Shown here piece by piece: positions 45,340 through 56,482 of a stretch of 64,000 bases of DNA. The position numbers and the translations under genes are program-made. Under the pieces are notes generated by a model. The model was not told where the DNA came from. It did no database searches and saw nothing but the letters and a program-made list of their open reading frames with translations. Position 1 is the first letter of the stretch, and each line of letters opens with the position of its first letter. This DNA comes from Pyricularia pennisetigena (lineage: Eukaryota; Ascomycota; Sordariomycetes; Magnaporthales; Pyriculariaceae): the NCBI RefSeq assembly GCF_004337985.1, contig NC_043742.1, forward strand, positions 6,528,389 through 6,592,388, written 5' to 3'.

Positions 45340-46404
45340 TTAGCTCTGTGCCTCTTCCTCCTTCTTCTCCGCAGCTTCTTCCGGTCCCTTGGCTTCATCC
45401 TCGAGCTGGGTCCTCCTCGACTCCATGGTGAGCCACAGGCTCTTGGACGCGCCCTCAAGCGCCATAGTGAGGCCAAGACCGGCGCTCTGAAGCATGTGCA
45501 CCACCTGGGCACGCAGAGCGTCGCGGCCACCCTGGATGCCGCCGAGCCACTTGACGCCGTCGAGGTCGAAGACGCGGTCCTCAACGCGGCCGCCCACCAG
45601 CAAAAGCTTCTGCATGCCACTGCGGGCGACGGGCTCGTGGTAGCTAGGAGATGCCCTCCTCGTCGGCGCCGGGAAGGCCGGCGCGCTGGGGGCCAGCGTA
45701 CGCAGGACGGCGGCGACGTGGTCCGGGGACACGGTGGGGAAGGTCACAAGAGCAATAGGTCCGACCAGGAGCGGAGCGATCTGCTTGTACATGGATGAAT
45801 CCGGAACTGCTTCGAGGTCGATCTTGGACGTGGCTTCATATGCAGCCTTGGACAGATCGTGGTTGTACTTCTTCATGCCGGGCGTTTCGGCAGCCGCCGC
45901 CTCCGGGTCAAAGAATTCAACCACCTTGAAGGCTTGGTCAAAAATACGTGTCCTGATGACCTGTAGCTGGATGTTCTTGACGATATCAACGGGCGGCGGT
46001 ATGCCCTCGGGAGTCGTGGGGATCGGCACTTTGGCCAGGGCGGCCCGTAGTTCTCGGCGGACTGCGGCCCATTCTTGCGAGGTGAGGTTGTTATGCTGAA
46101 AGATGAGGGTCAAAGGCGTTGACCTCAGTAGTGAGGTGTATGCTCGGAGCAGCTGTGACTTTCGTGTCTCTGGTCGTCGCGCGCTGGGGGGCTGGGTCGG
46201 GGGAACGTAGTCGGCCGGGAGCTGAAGGCCTCCTAGTTTAGACAATGGCGCAGCCGTTGCATAGGTCCTCCTCGCCAGCACTGATGATTCAACGAGCGCT
46301 GGGGTGGTGGTTTGTAATGTCGGTCGATGCCTGGGTGATATCCTTTGGCGCGATTGTTGTCTGATGATAGACCCAATACCTGGGCACTGGACTCGAGGAG
46401 GCAT
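45340..46404 (-). CDS. mitochondrial ribosomal protein uL10m (MRPL11-like)
   Basis: Large-subunit protein at the base of the L7/L12 stalk of the mitoribosome. A single exon of 354 residues. The N-terminus is a presequence (Arg/Ser/Thr-rich, ending near [14 protein letters not shown]). The L10 core includes [39 protein letters not shown], the segment equivalent to the rRNA-binding alpha/beta domain, then [14 protein letters not shown]. The latter half includes [24 protein letters not shown] and ends in an acidic/Lys-rich tail, as in fungal YmL11. It lies head-to-head with the anthranilate phosphoribosyltransferase gene, 729 bp apart. Confidence 0.88.
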   Translation of the reverse strand: MPPRVQCPGIGSIIRQQSRQRISPRHRPTLQTTTPALVESSVLARRTYATAAPLSKLGGLQLPADYVPPTQPPSARRPETRKSQLLRAYTSLLRSTPLTLIFQHNNLTSQEWAAVRRELRAALAKVPIPTTPEGIPPPVDIVKNIQLQVIRTRIFDQAFKVVEFFDPEAAAAETPGMKKYNHDLSKAAYEATSKIDLEAVPDSSMYKQIAPLLVGPIALVTFPTVSPDHVAAVLRTLAPSAPAFPAPTRRASPSYHEPVARSGMQKLLLVGGRVEDRVFDLDGVKWLGGIQGGRDALRAQVVHMLQSAGLGLTMALEGASKSLWLTMESRRTQLEDEAKGPEEAAEKKEEEAQS

Positions 46405-47133
46405 GCTTTAAGAGAGAAGGAAACACCGGTCAGATGCATGTCAATCCAGACTTCGAATGCAATTGATGACGAGTAACGTTTGCTCACCTGGGCAAGTGTG
46501 GGTGCGTGTGCTCTATAGACCGCGCCCTCCACCTCGAATCGATGTCTTCGTCTGAAATAAAATCATGATAAAGCCACCCTCTTACTCTACATCCAAATTT
46601 TTGGTTGCAACCGCGTCCGGCCGCGTGCACGAGCCAATTCACAGCCTAGCGCCTTGGTTGGCCAGTACCACGCCTTGCGTCCCAACTGTTGACCCCGCCG
46701 GGAACCAAATTGGGGATCCACTTGAAAATTGCATATGCCATTCATTAATTGAAGGGCGCGCCTAAAGTATGACACCAGTCATACCTACTGGGATTTACAG
46801 CGGAGGAATGCGGGACGGGAAGATGGGCGATGTAGAAACCCAGCAGGTTTATAGTACAACATGCCGCCGGCCTCAGTCTTCCATGCGACAGCTCTGTTGC
46901 TTTGGAGCTTAACCTAAAGTGGCTTCATAGGTGGTTTTTTTATTCAATTGTGCACATTCAATTGGTAGTTACGGCGATCAAACCTCCAGCGAAGATCCTT
47001 TCTGTGTCTTTTACCCCTCCCTATCACTGTTATCATTTATGACTGTTCTGTCGGGAAGCTTGGGGAAAACACGTTCCTTACCACCAAAGTCACCTTTACC
47101 CTCCCATCCGGCCCGGCCACAAGAACCAGAACA
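46405..47133. promoter_or_regulatory. divergent promoter region (uL10m / TRP4)
   Basis: Separates two divergent housekeeping genes. An inverted repeat GTATGAC-ACCA-GTCATAC lies at 46767-46784, roughly central. Its ATGAC half-sites resemble bZIP (CPC1/Gcn4-type) half-sites, but a full TGACTCA is not seen. C/T-rich leader-like sequence precedes 47134. Confidence 0.4.
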
Positions 47134-47290
47134 ATGGTTGCCACAAAAACCAGAACGATGGCTGCCACAAACGCCAACGGCAATGGCAACAGCAATGGCA
47201 ACAGCAATGGCGCTGAGCTGCCCAAGATCGACATCAAGCCGCTGCTCTCGCGGCTCTGGCCGGTGCCCAAGGAGGACATCAACAAGGTGA
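47039..47290 (+). other. possible overlapping upstream ORF of TRP4
   Basis: An ATG at 47039-47041, 95 nt before the TRP4 ATG, opens an 83-codon frame in a different register that overlaps the TRP4 start and stops at 47290. Whether it is inside the mRNA depends on the unmapped transcription start. Confidence 0.35.
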
Positions 47291-48459
47291 GCGCTGACGA
47301 CATCGCCGACGCGATAGCCTACTTCTTCACCGATCGCGTGTCCGATGTCCAGGCCGCGTCGCTGCTCATGTGCCTGCACTTTACGGGCTTCGACCGCCGC
47401 GCCGACGTCATGGCTGCCACGGCCGCCCGCATGCGCTCCGCCGCCGAGAAGATTGACCTGGCCGAGATCAACCGCATCATCCTCGACCGGAACCTGGGCG
47501 AGGGCAACTACCAGGGCGGCCTGGTCGACATCGTCGGCACCGGCGGCGACGCCCACAACACCTTCAACATCAGCACCACCTCGAGCATCATCGCCAGCTC
47601 CCTGCTCATGCTGGCTAAGCACGGCAACCGCTCCAGCACCTCAAAGTCGGGCTCGGCCGACCTGCTCGCAAACATGAAGCCCATGCCGCCCAACATGGAC
47701 AGCGTCGCCCCGACCACCCTCTCAAAGGTCTATGCCGAGACCAACTACGCCTTCCTCTTCGCCCCCGTCTTCCACACCGGCATGCGCTACGTTGCTCCGA
47801 TACGCAAGCAGCTGCCGTGGAGGACCCTCTTCAACCTCATCGGCCCCCTGTCCAACCCCATCGACTCCGGCGTCGGCAGCCCCGTCCTCGAGGCCCGCGT
47901 CCTGGGCGTGGCCCGCGCCGAGCTGGGTCCGGTCTTCCTCGACGCGCTCAGGATGGCCGGCGTCGACAAGGCCATGGTGATCTGCGGCGTCGAGGAGCTC
48001 GACGAGGTCAGTTGCGCGGGCCCCACCAACGTCTGGCGGCTGAGGCGCCGCCGAGACGGCGAGGGTAACGGCGAGGCCGTCATCTCGGAGCACTTTTACG
48101 TGAACCCTTCCGACTTTGGCCTGAGCACCCACCCGCTCAGCAGCGTCTCGGGGAACAAGGAGCCCGCCCAGAACGCCGCGATCCTGACCAAGATCTTGCG
48201 CGGCGAGCTGGCCGACGATGATCCCATCCTCGAGTTCGTGCTGATGAACACAGCGACCCTCTTCGTCGCCAGCGGCATCTGCGAGGCCGACCAGAGCAAC
48301 ATGGGCCACGGCGACGATGGAGTGGTCATCAAGGAGCGTGGGCCCGGCGGTGAGCGTTGGAAGGAGGGCGTGAGGAGGGCGCGCTGGGCACTCAAGAGTG
48401 GCGAGGCTTGGAGGCAGTGGCAGGCGTTTGTCAAGGTGACCAACAGTATAAGCCACTGA
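47134..48459 (+). CDS. TRP4: anthranilate phosphoribosyltransferase
   Basis: Transfers phosphoribose from PRPP to anthranilate, the second committed step of tryptophan synthesis. A single exon of 441 residues. Hallmarks are the PRPP-binding loop VDIVGTGGDAHNTFNIST, the helix KHGNRSSTSKSGSADLL, and LFNLIGPLSNP and RTLFNL in the substrate-binding half. The N-terminus has an Asn/Gly linker (NANGNGNSNGNSNG) encoded by a short GGCAAYRGC-type repeat, before PKIDIKPLLSRLWP. Yeast Trp4 is about 380 residues; the surplus is this linker plus short loops. Starts at 47134 or 47158 (MAATNANG) are both possible. It is convergent with tRNA ligase. Confidence 0.95.
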   Translation: MVATKTRTMAATNANGNGNSNGNSNGAELPKIDIKPLLSRLWPVPKEDINKVSADDIADAIAYFFTDRVSDVQAASLLMCLHFTGFDRRADVMAATAARMRSAAEKIDLAEINRIILDRNLGEGNYQGGLVDIVGTGGDAHNTFNISTTSSIIASSLLMLAKHGNRSSTSKSGSADLLANMKPMPPNMDSVAPTTLSKVYAETNYAFLFAPVFHTGMRYVAPIRKQLPWRTLFNLIGPLSNPIDSGVGSPVLEARVLGVARAELGPVFLDALRMAGVDKAMVICGVEELDEVSCAGPTNVWRLRRRRDGEGNGEAVISEHFYVNPSDFGLSTHPLSSVSGNKEPAQNAAILTKILRGELADDDPILEFVLMNTATLFVASGICEADQSNMGHGDDGVVIKERGPGGERWKEGVRRARWALKSGEAWRQWQAFVKVTNSISH

Positions 48460-48908
48460 AACTGCATTCCCTACCGGCAAAGCAGTAGAATTGCATTGGA
48501 CGTTTTTAAACGTGATATACCCATTGAACCTTTTTTTTAAAGTGAATAAAAACAGCACTGTAATGAGTGGAATAAAAAGTCGGATGACCAGAATATCTAC
48601 CGTATATCTAATTGGTGTTCAAAAGTAGAGAAAGAAGACTATTGCTTTTTGTTTCGCCCCCAAGACCAGATACCAGAAAGAAATGCGCTTTTATTACGCC
48701 CCTGGGATGATGCTAACCAGTTCATGTTGGGCAACTCTGATTCCATAGCTCGAAAGGATCGGTCGAATCACGTCTGACTCGTGCACCATTGCACCTATAG
48801 AACGCCACATACGAAATCGAGGTGATGTGCCAGCCGAAAACGAATAACAGACAAAGCCTTGGCCGTCATCCTTTGGTCCGTGACGAGTTCTCTTGCAGGC
48901 TTGAGCTA
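48460..48908. other. convergent intergenic region
   Basis: 3' flanks of TRP4 (+) and tRNA ligase (-). An AATAAA-like word lies near 48544. No gene is seen. Confidence 0.6.
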
Positions 48909-51737
48909 TCAGAATTTTGACAGCACTGCCTTGACTATGCCTTTCACAATTGGACGACCTTCGATGCCAGCCTCGCGGATTGTGCCGCGACGAGCCTCCT
49001 GCTGTCCATCGATCCAAAGAGCCAGCATATCGTTGCTCTCCTTGGGGGGCACTGTGTTGTCGAGAGTACCGATCGTGATGTGCGGAACCCTGTTTATACA
49101 CTTCCACTTGTCGTCTTTGTCGATTATACGCACCACGATCGCCATCAGCCTGTCGTCAAAGACCACGCGCTCAAGTTGCACTTCACATTCGCCCAAGCTG
49201 GGTGTTTCTGTGACCCTGAATACGATGCCCTTTGACTTGGCATCATCCTGAGCCGTCTTGAAGGTCTGAATGTACTTTGTCCAAAGCTCTTGGTTCTCTG
49301 GGCTCGTCTTCGCTCCGGATTTATGCATCAGCGTCACATGGAAAGCTGGCTGGATCCGGCGCTGCTGCTTTAGGTGTTTGTACATGCGGCCCACCTCGGG
49401 GGTGGCATCCTTGAAGACATCCTCGAGAGCGGCCAAAACGGCCTGGGCAGGGACATCAATCGACATATACTCAACACCCCCCTTGTTGTTGTTAGCAGCT
49501 GCGGGCAGAACTGCCAACTGCTCCAACTTGGGATCATATGCGAGCGCAGTCTCGATCGCCTTGTCCATCTCCTCTGCTGTGGGCACGCGAGGGAGCAGGT
49601 TTGGGTAAAACTGGTCTAACTTGGAAATCACCACCTCCAGATTCTTCCGGCTACCAGCAAGAGGGTCTAGACCGATAGCAGCGGCAAAGTCTGAATCGGG
49701 TTTGCTGAACGCGTTGTATGGCTCCAGTCCATCCAGGAAGCCGTTCATGATCTCCATGACCTTTGCCTTACCGAGCTCTTGAACCTTGATGTTCTGATGG
49801 TTGTTGCCGCGCTGAAAGACACGCTCGTATGTCAGCTTGCGAACTTCCATGCTGTTGTCGTGGTCGAAGTGAACTGCCACCAGCTTCGCTGCGGGCAGCA
49901 TATTCTTGACGTCGCCCAGGATTTGTGTCCTCTCACGGCGCCATGCATTGTTACGATCGGCAATGACGACCCTCTTCGTCTTTAGTTGTTCCAGCACGTT
50001 CCTGGTAAATATAGCCGGCCTTCCCTTTTTCTGTGTTATGCTGTCGTTTTGGAAATGGCCAAAAGCTTCAGGGAACAGAGTCCTCAAGGCGACGGCAACG
50101 GTCGTCTTTCCACATCCAATGGTTGCGATCGGAACGAGGATCACGTTGTCAACGACCGAACCGTCAGGCTCCGGCTCGTTGGGTGCGACATCACGATCGA
50201 GATTAGCAGCATCGGAACCTTTCATGTTTTTGTGTTTCAGAAAATCGTCCCGGAGGGCGATGATGCCGTGGTTTTGGTTATAGGCCTTTGCGAGGCTGGA
50301 GTCAGCGGCCAGACGTGTTTTTGCGTAGTGCAAGTACTCCTCAGTGATTTTTTTGTGTTTCCTGATCTTCGGGGTGTGACCAGCAATGAGGGCTTTGGTA
50401 CATTCCCGCCACTGCCTGTACATAAGATAAGGTTCTTCAAACTTGTACTTGAAGAACCAGTCCGAGTATGTTCCAGGATCGGTATTGGGCCGACCTGTCA
50501 GCTTGCAGCGGATAACAAAGCCCTCGACGTCTCGGCCGCCATAGGCTCCAGTTTCCGCTACGTCTTCTAAGAACGTTTTGACCTCGTTGATGTTGTCCAT
50601 TATGAGCAACCCGGTCTGTTTGAAGCCCCAGTCGTCGGCAAATGAGTTGACTGCCGCCCCTGGATATGTCATAAAGTAGGGCTGGTTCACATTGATGCCG
50701 TGAAGATACAAGCCGGCCTTGTCGGGGCCATATGCCAAGATGTGCTCCTCAAAGCTGTCGTCGCAAAGTTCGGCAATAGCGGTAGCGTTGCGCTCCCTCA
50801 GCTCCCGTGCAAGATCCGCTCTGGTCTTGCCAATCTTGGCCAGTTGCTTATCGAGAGCCTTTTCACCGGCGTTGGCGTGGCTGATTTCAATATCACTGCG
50901 CGCGCCAGTGGAATGCTTCGAACACACCAACAGGGTGTCATCATGAAGCCCTGAGATGAAGATGATACAGCCATTTTCCTTCAGACTGAGCTCGTAAGGA
51001 CCCTTGCTGTTCTTGATGATGTTATCCCAGTTCGTTTCCGGCACCTCGCCGACGTTGAAAAATTTGTCATAACCTCTGACGGCAATTTCTGGGACATTAT
51101 TTGGGAGTCGCGTGGTGAAGAGCCCGCGGGCATATGTAGGCAATCCAGGCTTCTTGTAGTCCCAGTCCTGTAGCTTCCAGGAATCTACAGTGGCCTTGGA
51201 AGGAGATCCGGCAACAGAAAACTTGGTCTTCTTAATCCGGAAACGACCCTTGCCGCCACTCTTTGTATGTTCTTCGAGCACGCGGACCATCTCAGCGATG
51301 ACAGCGGGGTCCTGAGGTTCATATGGCATCACCATGTTTGGCAAGCCATCTGAGGCGGCTGCCTTGTTCCCGAGGGAGCCAGGCCCCTGGGAATCGGTGG
51401 CCATACTTGACTTTGACGAGAAGTGACGCGCAGTACTAGGTGTGTTTGTCCGTTTGGGTTGTAGTGATAATAGCTCTTTACAGTTGCCAAAACTAGTCGT
51501 AGTGGAGGGGCAACAGCTGCTGCGGCTGCGGATTTGGGTGGGGCCGTGGATGATGTGTGCAGCGACAGTAGACAAAAGATTTTGATTGAGTCGCTGCCTC
51601 TTTTTTTGACTGGCCACTGCCGTCAGTGACGAGATGATTGGACGTGATTGAGGACAAGAAAAAATTATGTTGACCGCACAGAGACAACGACTTGCGGGTC
51701 TTGTGCTGCATTTAACAGCAGACAGCCTTTGCGACAT
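48909..51737 (-). CDS. TRL1: fungal tRNA ligase (ligase-kinase-cyclic phosphodiesterase)
   Basis: Joins tRNA exons after splicing and, in fungi, HAC1-type mRNA in the unfolded-protein response. A single frame of 942 residues. The N-terminal adenylyltransferase domain has the KxxG nucleophile in LSLKENGCIIF (K253), EGFVIR and WFFKYKF. The central kinase has the P-loop ATIGCGKTTVA. The C-terminal cyclic phosphodiesterase has the paired HxT motifs FHVTLMH and PHITIGT. Yeast Trl1 has about 827 residues. Here a Met at residue 112 (51404, MATDSQ) would give 831, so the first 111 residues are an extension. They are Arg/Ser-rich with almost no acidic residues and end ARHFSSKSS, resembling a mitochondrial presequence. 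Confidence 0.95.
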   Translation of the reverse strand: MSQRLSAVKCSTRPASRCLCAVNIIFSCPQSRPIISSLTAVASQKKRQRLNQNLLSTVAAHIIHGPTQIRSRSSCCPSTTTSFGNCKELLSLQPKRTNTPSTARHFSSKSSMATDSQGPGSLGNKAAASDGLPNMVMPYEPQDPAVIAEMVRVLEEHTKSGGKGRFRIKKTKFSVAGSPSKATVDSWKLQDWDYKKPGLPTYARGLFTTRLPNNVPEIAVRGYDKFFNVGEVPETNWDNIIKNSKGPYELSLKENGCIIFISGLHDDTLLVCSKHSTGARSDIEISHANAGEKALDKQLAKIGKTRADLARELRERNATAIAELCDDSFEEHILAYGPDKAGLYLHGINVNQPYFMTYPGAAVNSFADDWGFKQTGLLIMDNINEVKTFLEDVAETGAYGGRDVEGFVIRCKLTGRPNTDPGTYSDWFFKYKFEEPYLMYRQWRECTKALIAGHTPKIRKHKKITEEYLHYAKTRLAADSSLAKAYNQNHGIIALRDDFLKHKNMKGSDAANLDRDVAPNEPEPDGSVVDNVILVPIATIGCGKTTVAVALRTLFPEAFGHFQNDSITQKKGRPAIFTRNVLEQLKTKRVVIADRNNAWRRERTQILGDVKNMLPAAKLVAVHFDHDNSMEVRKLTYERVFQRGNNHQNIKVQELGKAKVMEIMNGFLDGLEPYNAFSKPDSDFAAAIGLDPLAGSRKNLEVVISKLDQFYPNLLPRVPTAEEMDKAIETALAYDPKLEQLAVLPAAANNNKGGVEYMSIDVPAQAVLAALEDVFKDATPEVGRMYKHLKQQRRIQPAFHVTLMHKSGAKTSPENQELWTKYIQTFKTAQDDAKSKGIVFRVTETPSLGECEVQLERVVFDDRLMAIVVRIIDKDDKWKCINRVPHITIGTLDNTVPPKESNDMLALWIDGQQEARRGTIREAGIEGRPIVKGIVKAVLSKF

Positions 51738-54445
51738 TGACTTTGTCGTCGCAGTATGGCGACAAGAGGCTGCTAAACGATTATGTTTCTACAAGGTAAT
51801 AGTACAATGTTTGGTCATATTTTCAGCATCTGCGTCCGGGATGTAAGCACTTGCCGCGGCGAGAGTGACTCAAAAATCCAAGGCGGCCGCTTTGATGGGT
51901 TGTTTGTTGCACTGGTAAACTGAGGAGTTTCAATGCTTCATTTCGCCGTTGATAGTCATTATGAGCGATTCTTAGACATGCCACACACATTCGGGCGACC
52001 CGCTCAGCCTTGGACATCGGTGCGTTGCTGCTGCACGACACAAATACGATTGATTGATTGCAAGTTGAATCCGCACATCAAATCCTTGGATCCGCTGCAA
52101 GGCTCTTTTTTTTCCCGGTGTTGCTCAGGAATTAGGAAGGAATCGAAACACCCTTGCTCTCGCATTATCTTTCCTTGCACCGGCGCTCAACGCGGAAGTC
52201 AATTAGGGGACAACGAACGAGGAAACCTCACCGTGTACTCCATGCCTTTTCTGTCTCCCTGCCAGAAATAGTCGCACTGGCTAGCGTAATCTTGCCATTA
52301 TCGATCCTTGCCAGGCCTACTCAATATAACTTACTCAACCTCTCAATGCCATGAGGAAATACATCGTTGAGGTAGCATTGTAGTTGGATATGGGGCTAAG
52401 GGGTCACTGTTCTTACCATTACCTGCTACCAAATGGAGCATTGCTGAGGAAAGTTTGCAGCCTCAATCACTGCATCACACTGCCACACTACCCCAGCTGT
52501 ACAGCCTGGCACGCAGGAGCTGAATCATCCAACAGAACCAAGCCAAAGTCAAAAACCCCCTCACCATGATATCGCCTTTTTTGGCTGACTTTTTTTTATA
52601 CTATTATTGCGAGCGTATATTGTGAGAAGGCTGTTCTTAAGGCAAGGATCTTCGCAGAAAGTGGGCCTTTTGGGATACTGCTCTCGGGATTGCCTGGAAA
52701 TTCGAGTCACCGCTTCTTTTTCTTGATCTTCTACTACTTCGATGTTGTGCATTCGTTGTCTGTCTACATGACTACTTGTTATAGTTCCGGCTCTAGATAA
52801 TCCAAGAGGATTAAGAGACACATATGATAAGAAGACGACGCAAGGAAAGTGGGAAGAAATAGAGTCTCCCACACTAGCTGAGCGGCTACATCCAGTTGCT
52901 CAATAACTAGCCACTGGGAATATCGTAAGAAGAAATGAGTATATTAATCTCTGTCACAAGCCGCAGGCGAGCGAGGAGTCATACTTTACATGTCAAAATA
53001 CGGAGCAAAAGACACGCGCCTAAAGAATATGGAGCTCAACTGCGTAAAGTCCCTGCAGGCAAACTTGCTATGCCCCATTTTTGATGAGGTACTCTCCTGC
53101 AGCCCGATGCGGCACATCAGACCGCTTTTCACTGCGAATCAAGATAGCCGAGGGGCGCTTCCCAAAGCAAGCTCTGTTGATTACCCGGATCTTCAGTTCT
53201 AGATTTTTTTTTTCGTTCTTTTTTTATTCTTTTTCAAAAATGTTTATTGGTAGACGAGTCGCCATGCACGCCACGAGACTATCCGTATGTGGCTTGGATG
53301 CACGACCCGAGTGTGTGCAGATGAAGAATAACAGAGGTAACGGAGCACGGAGTAAGGAAGTCTGGGCAACTTAGAAAAAAAAAAAGTGCTAGGGCGGCTT
53401 GCGAAGTAGCTTAGCTGCAGGCGGTTCGACCCACACAGACTTTATGCCAGTTCTACTTCCCACAGTCAACAAGGCAATTAATTGGTGCCCGACAGCCAAG
53501 AGACATCTCAGATGACTCTGTGTAATTGTCGATAGCCTCCGAGCGGCTTTTGCCCAGAAAGGTTATACTCAATAAAGACTGGAATTCCGATAACCCTCAA
53601 AAGTCGCCGCAGAGGAATCAGCATAAAGACTTACTAACCGGTACGAACTAATTTTACCGGTAGGGCCCCCACATACCTTTGCCTTGTCTGCCTTGAGTAC
53701 GTACTTACTTTGTAGGTAAAACCAAGCAAGGTAAAGGCCCCCCGGCAAGGTCGCTGGTTGCTGGTTGCTGGTTGCTTTAAAGACAGCCAGCCACTCACGC
53801 AGGTACGCGAAAGTTGCAGAGTCACCTGCTTCATCCGGGACGGAATTTGTCCCCTTCTCCTCTTTCTCCCCAAAGATAACAACCCAACCGGGTGCCTATT
53901 CTTCATCCTTGACCTCCCTGTCACCCAAAACACTAACCGACTTCCCTCCTCCATGTACAGAACTGCGTGACTGGCCAAACTGGGCTACTACAAAAACTGA
54001 AGGGTGGACTTTGCTCAGCCAGTCAGCCATCGAGGTGGAACCGAGAGCTTGGCCCAGTGTGGAGACATCATCCGATCAGGTCATTGGTCCAGATCTCCAC
54101 AGTGTCCTTGTTGCCCCCAGAGCCAAAACCGAGTCCTCTTTCTCCCTTTCCTTCCTTACTTACCCAAGAAACAAGAGACAAGACTCACCCATTAAATTCC
54201 TAGCCCGTCCAAATTCAACCCAACCCGGCCGCCCCCAGCGCAGCAACACACCCAACTGGAACCCGCTCACAGCAGAGAAGCGCCCACCCTGAACGAACCA
54301 CCACATAGCAACCAGCGTCATACCGCCGCCTTCCAATTTGCAACGCCTGCAAAGGTTGCCAATTTGAAACTTTTTTTTTCTATGTGTCATCCGGCCTTTT
54401 TCTCATTTCAAAATTCTCCTGTCGAATTTTATCAACTTTGAGATC
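51738..54445. other. 2.7-kb intergenic region, no gene seen
   Basis: Upstream regions of two divergent genes (tRNA ligase and the RING-PHD gene). It contains a three-copy GCTGGTT array (53753-53775) and T runs near 53206-53226. A C/T-rich leader-like stretch runs from about 53830 to 54440. No domain-bearing frame. Confidence 0.5.
53753..53775. repeat. (GCTGGTT)3 array
   Basis: Three tandem 7-bp units plus a partial unit in non-coding sequence, about 0.7 kb upstream of the RING-PHD gene. Confidence 0.8.
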
Positions 54446-56482
54446 ATGGCGGATCAGTGCATCGTTTGTTTAGATGCCTTAGAGGTGGCTGTTCTGGCTG
54501 TCGATTTGGCGACGTTCAAAGGTCTGGAGGACCCAGGCGGTCGCGGCGGAGGCGACACGCTGAGCTCCCAGACAGTGGCGGACTCAGCGGCCTCGTCCAC
54601 CACTACCACCACCACTAACAGTGTCGATGAGGGCAACCCCGGAAAATCCAACAACGAAACCGACGTTGCTGTAATAAATGCATGTGGACATGCTTTGCAC
54701 AATTGTTGTTTGCTAGAATGGGCTGGCAAAGCAAATAGCTGTCCAATTTGTCGGCAAACCTTCAATGACGTGAGCGTCTATGATAAGGTCGGAGGTACGT
54801 TATTTTACTGCCATACTATAAGCTCCCTCCCTCTGCACTGCACCCCCTTCGGAACACAACAACGTGCCCCTTTTACAAAGTGAACAAAACTTAAACTGAC
54901 ATTCCCTGTTTGAATAGGAAATCTTCTCAAATCTTACACAGTCGCAGACAAGAAACAAGTTGCCGAATTTGATCCGCAAGCATGGGCAGAAGAGAATCCA
55001 GAAGAGGAGGACCTCGAGGCACACCCTTGCCCGGTCTGCAACTCTTCCGGGGACGAGGAAGTGCTTCTTCTGTGTGATGGATGCGATGCATCTTACCATA
55101 CCTATTGTATTGGCCTAGACGAGATTCCCGATGGCTCCTGGTTCTGCATGGAGTGTGCCGAGGAACTGGGCGGCATAGGCATCGCTCGGTCTCGCGCTCG
55201 TTACCCGATAGTGAGCAACAGCAGGCGTGGACGACGCAACGATTTCTTCCCCAGGACCCAGGCTACGATGCGTAGCGTGAGAAGGCGTGCGCGTTCGGAC
55301 GAGTGGCAAGGTGCCTGGGGCGAGATCACAGGCCTCATCTTCGATGCGATCAATATTGACCTCGACTCGCACGATGGCGACGATGCCTTGGAGGAGTATA
55401 GAAGGTCACGGCAGCTGCGCGAACGTGAGCAGCGTGAATACCAGCGCTGGCAGCAACGCATCAATATCGCCAGGAGACTTGGTGCTCAGGAAGTGTTCTC
55501 GAGAAACATCCCACCGGCCATTATCCACAATACCTCCGCCGTGCAGGCTCCTGCCCCCGCCCAAGAAAGTCGCGAGGAGCGACGTGCTTGGGCGACACTT
55601 GAGAAAGCTCGAGAGGCAAACGGTGAAGGGCCTAGCCGAAAGCGCAAATCTCGCTCCATAACCGCATCACCTGCGGAACCTCCACCAGAGCCTGAGCGAA
55701 AGTTGAAGCGGCCCCGCGCACACCGGTCAGCTCCTGGCGCATCGGGCGAGGGATCATCGTCGACATCCGAGCCCAGTCGCTCAGTGGCGAACATCCGGTC
55801 GCCACCTGCTCTCAATGGAGAAGCACCATCGTTCCTCTCGGTGCTTCTCAAGGAGGTGGAGCAGTCTCACCCGTCAGATGACGAAATTACTCGAAATTTG
55901 TTGCCGGAGAGCATGGTTGGGGGAGACGCATACGCATCATCACCCGGCTCCTCTCCTCCAGCATCGGCATATAGCAGCCCACGAGCATTATCACTTACTC
56001 CGCCTCCTCATCAAAGCCAACAACCGTCAAACAGGTCCACCCGGCCCTCGTCTCCGACCATGACATTGAGCTCAACAATTGAGCCCGTGTATACCAAAGC
56101 AGCCTATCGTTCAGGCAGGTCATCGGGAAACGCCAGCGACTCCGAGACAAGACCGACCAAACCCGAGCTGCGACAACCCCGTCCTCAGCGTGTCGAAAAG
56201 GCCAACCTTTCTCGATCACCGGAAGTTTCGCCGACAAAGCCATCACTGTCGCTCGAAATGAAGCAGAAAATCAACAACATCGTCCGCAGTGCTCTCAAGC
56301 CGCATTGGGCCTCCAGCAAGTTGACGGCGGACCAGTACGAAACTATCAACCGCGACGTTTCCCGGAAACTTTACGATGAGGTTACAGACCCCGCATTCGT
56401 TGTCGACGCTGAGGCCCGGCAGATGTGGCAGCACAAGGCGACACAGGAGGTTGCGCGTGCCGTGTCAGTTCTTCAAGCATGA
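54446..56482 (+). CDS. RING and PHD finger nuclear protein
   Basis: Exons 54446-54794 and 54918-56482 give 637 residues. A RING-type domain opens at the N-terminus with QCIVCLD (C5, C8) and resumes with ACGHALHNCCLLEWAGKANSCPICRQTF. The loop between is expanded by a Gly/Ser/Thr-rich insert (about 30-66). A PHD finger follows in exon 2: CPVCNSSGDEEVLLLCDGCDASYHTYCIGLDEIPDGSWFCMEC, the full C4HC3 pattern. The rest is basic and Ser/Pro-rich. The C-terminus (MKQKINNIVRSALKPHW..YETINRDVSRKLYDEV) resembles the helical end of the PHRF1-like fungal RING-PHD family, whose members are linked to RNA polymerase II. Likely a chromatin-reading ubiquitin ligase; substrates unknown. Confidence 0.88.

Noticed and set aside
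47722..48558. 278-codon minus-strand frame over TRP4
   Set aside because: Antisense shadow of a well-conserved enzyme.
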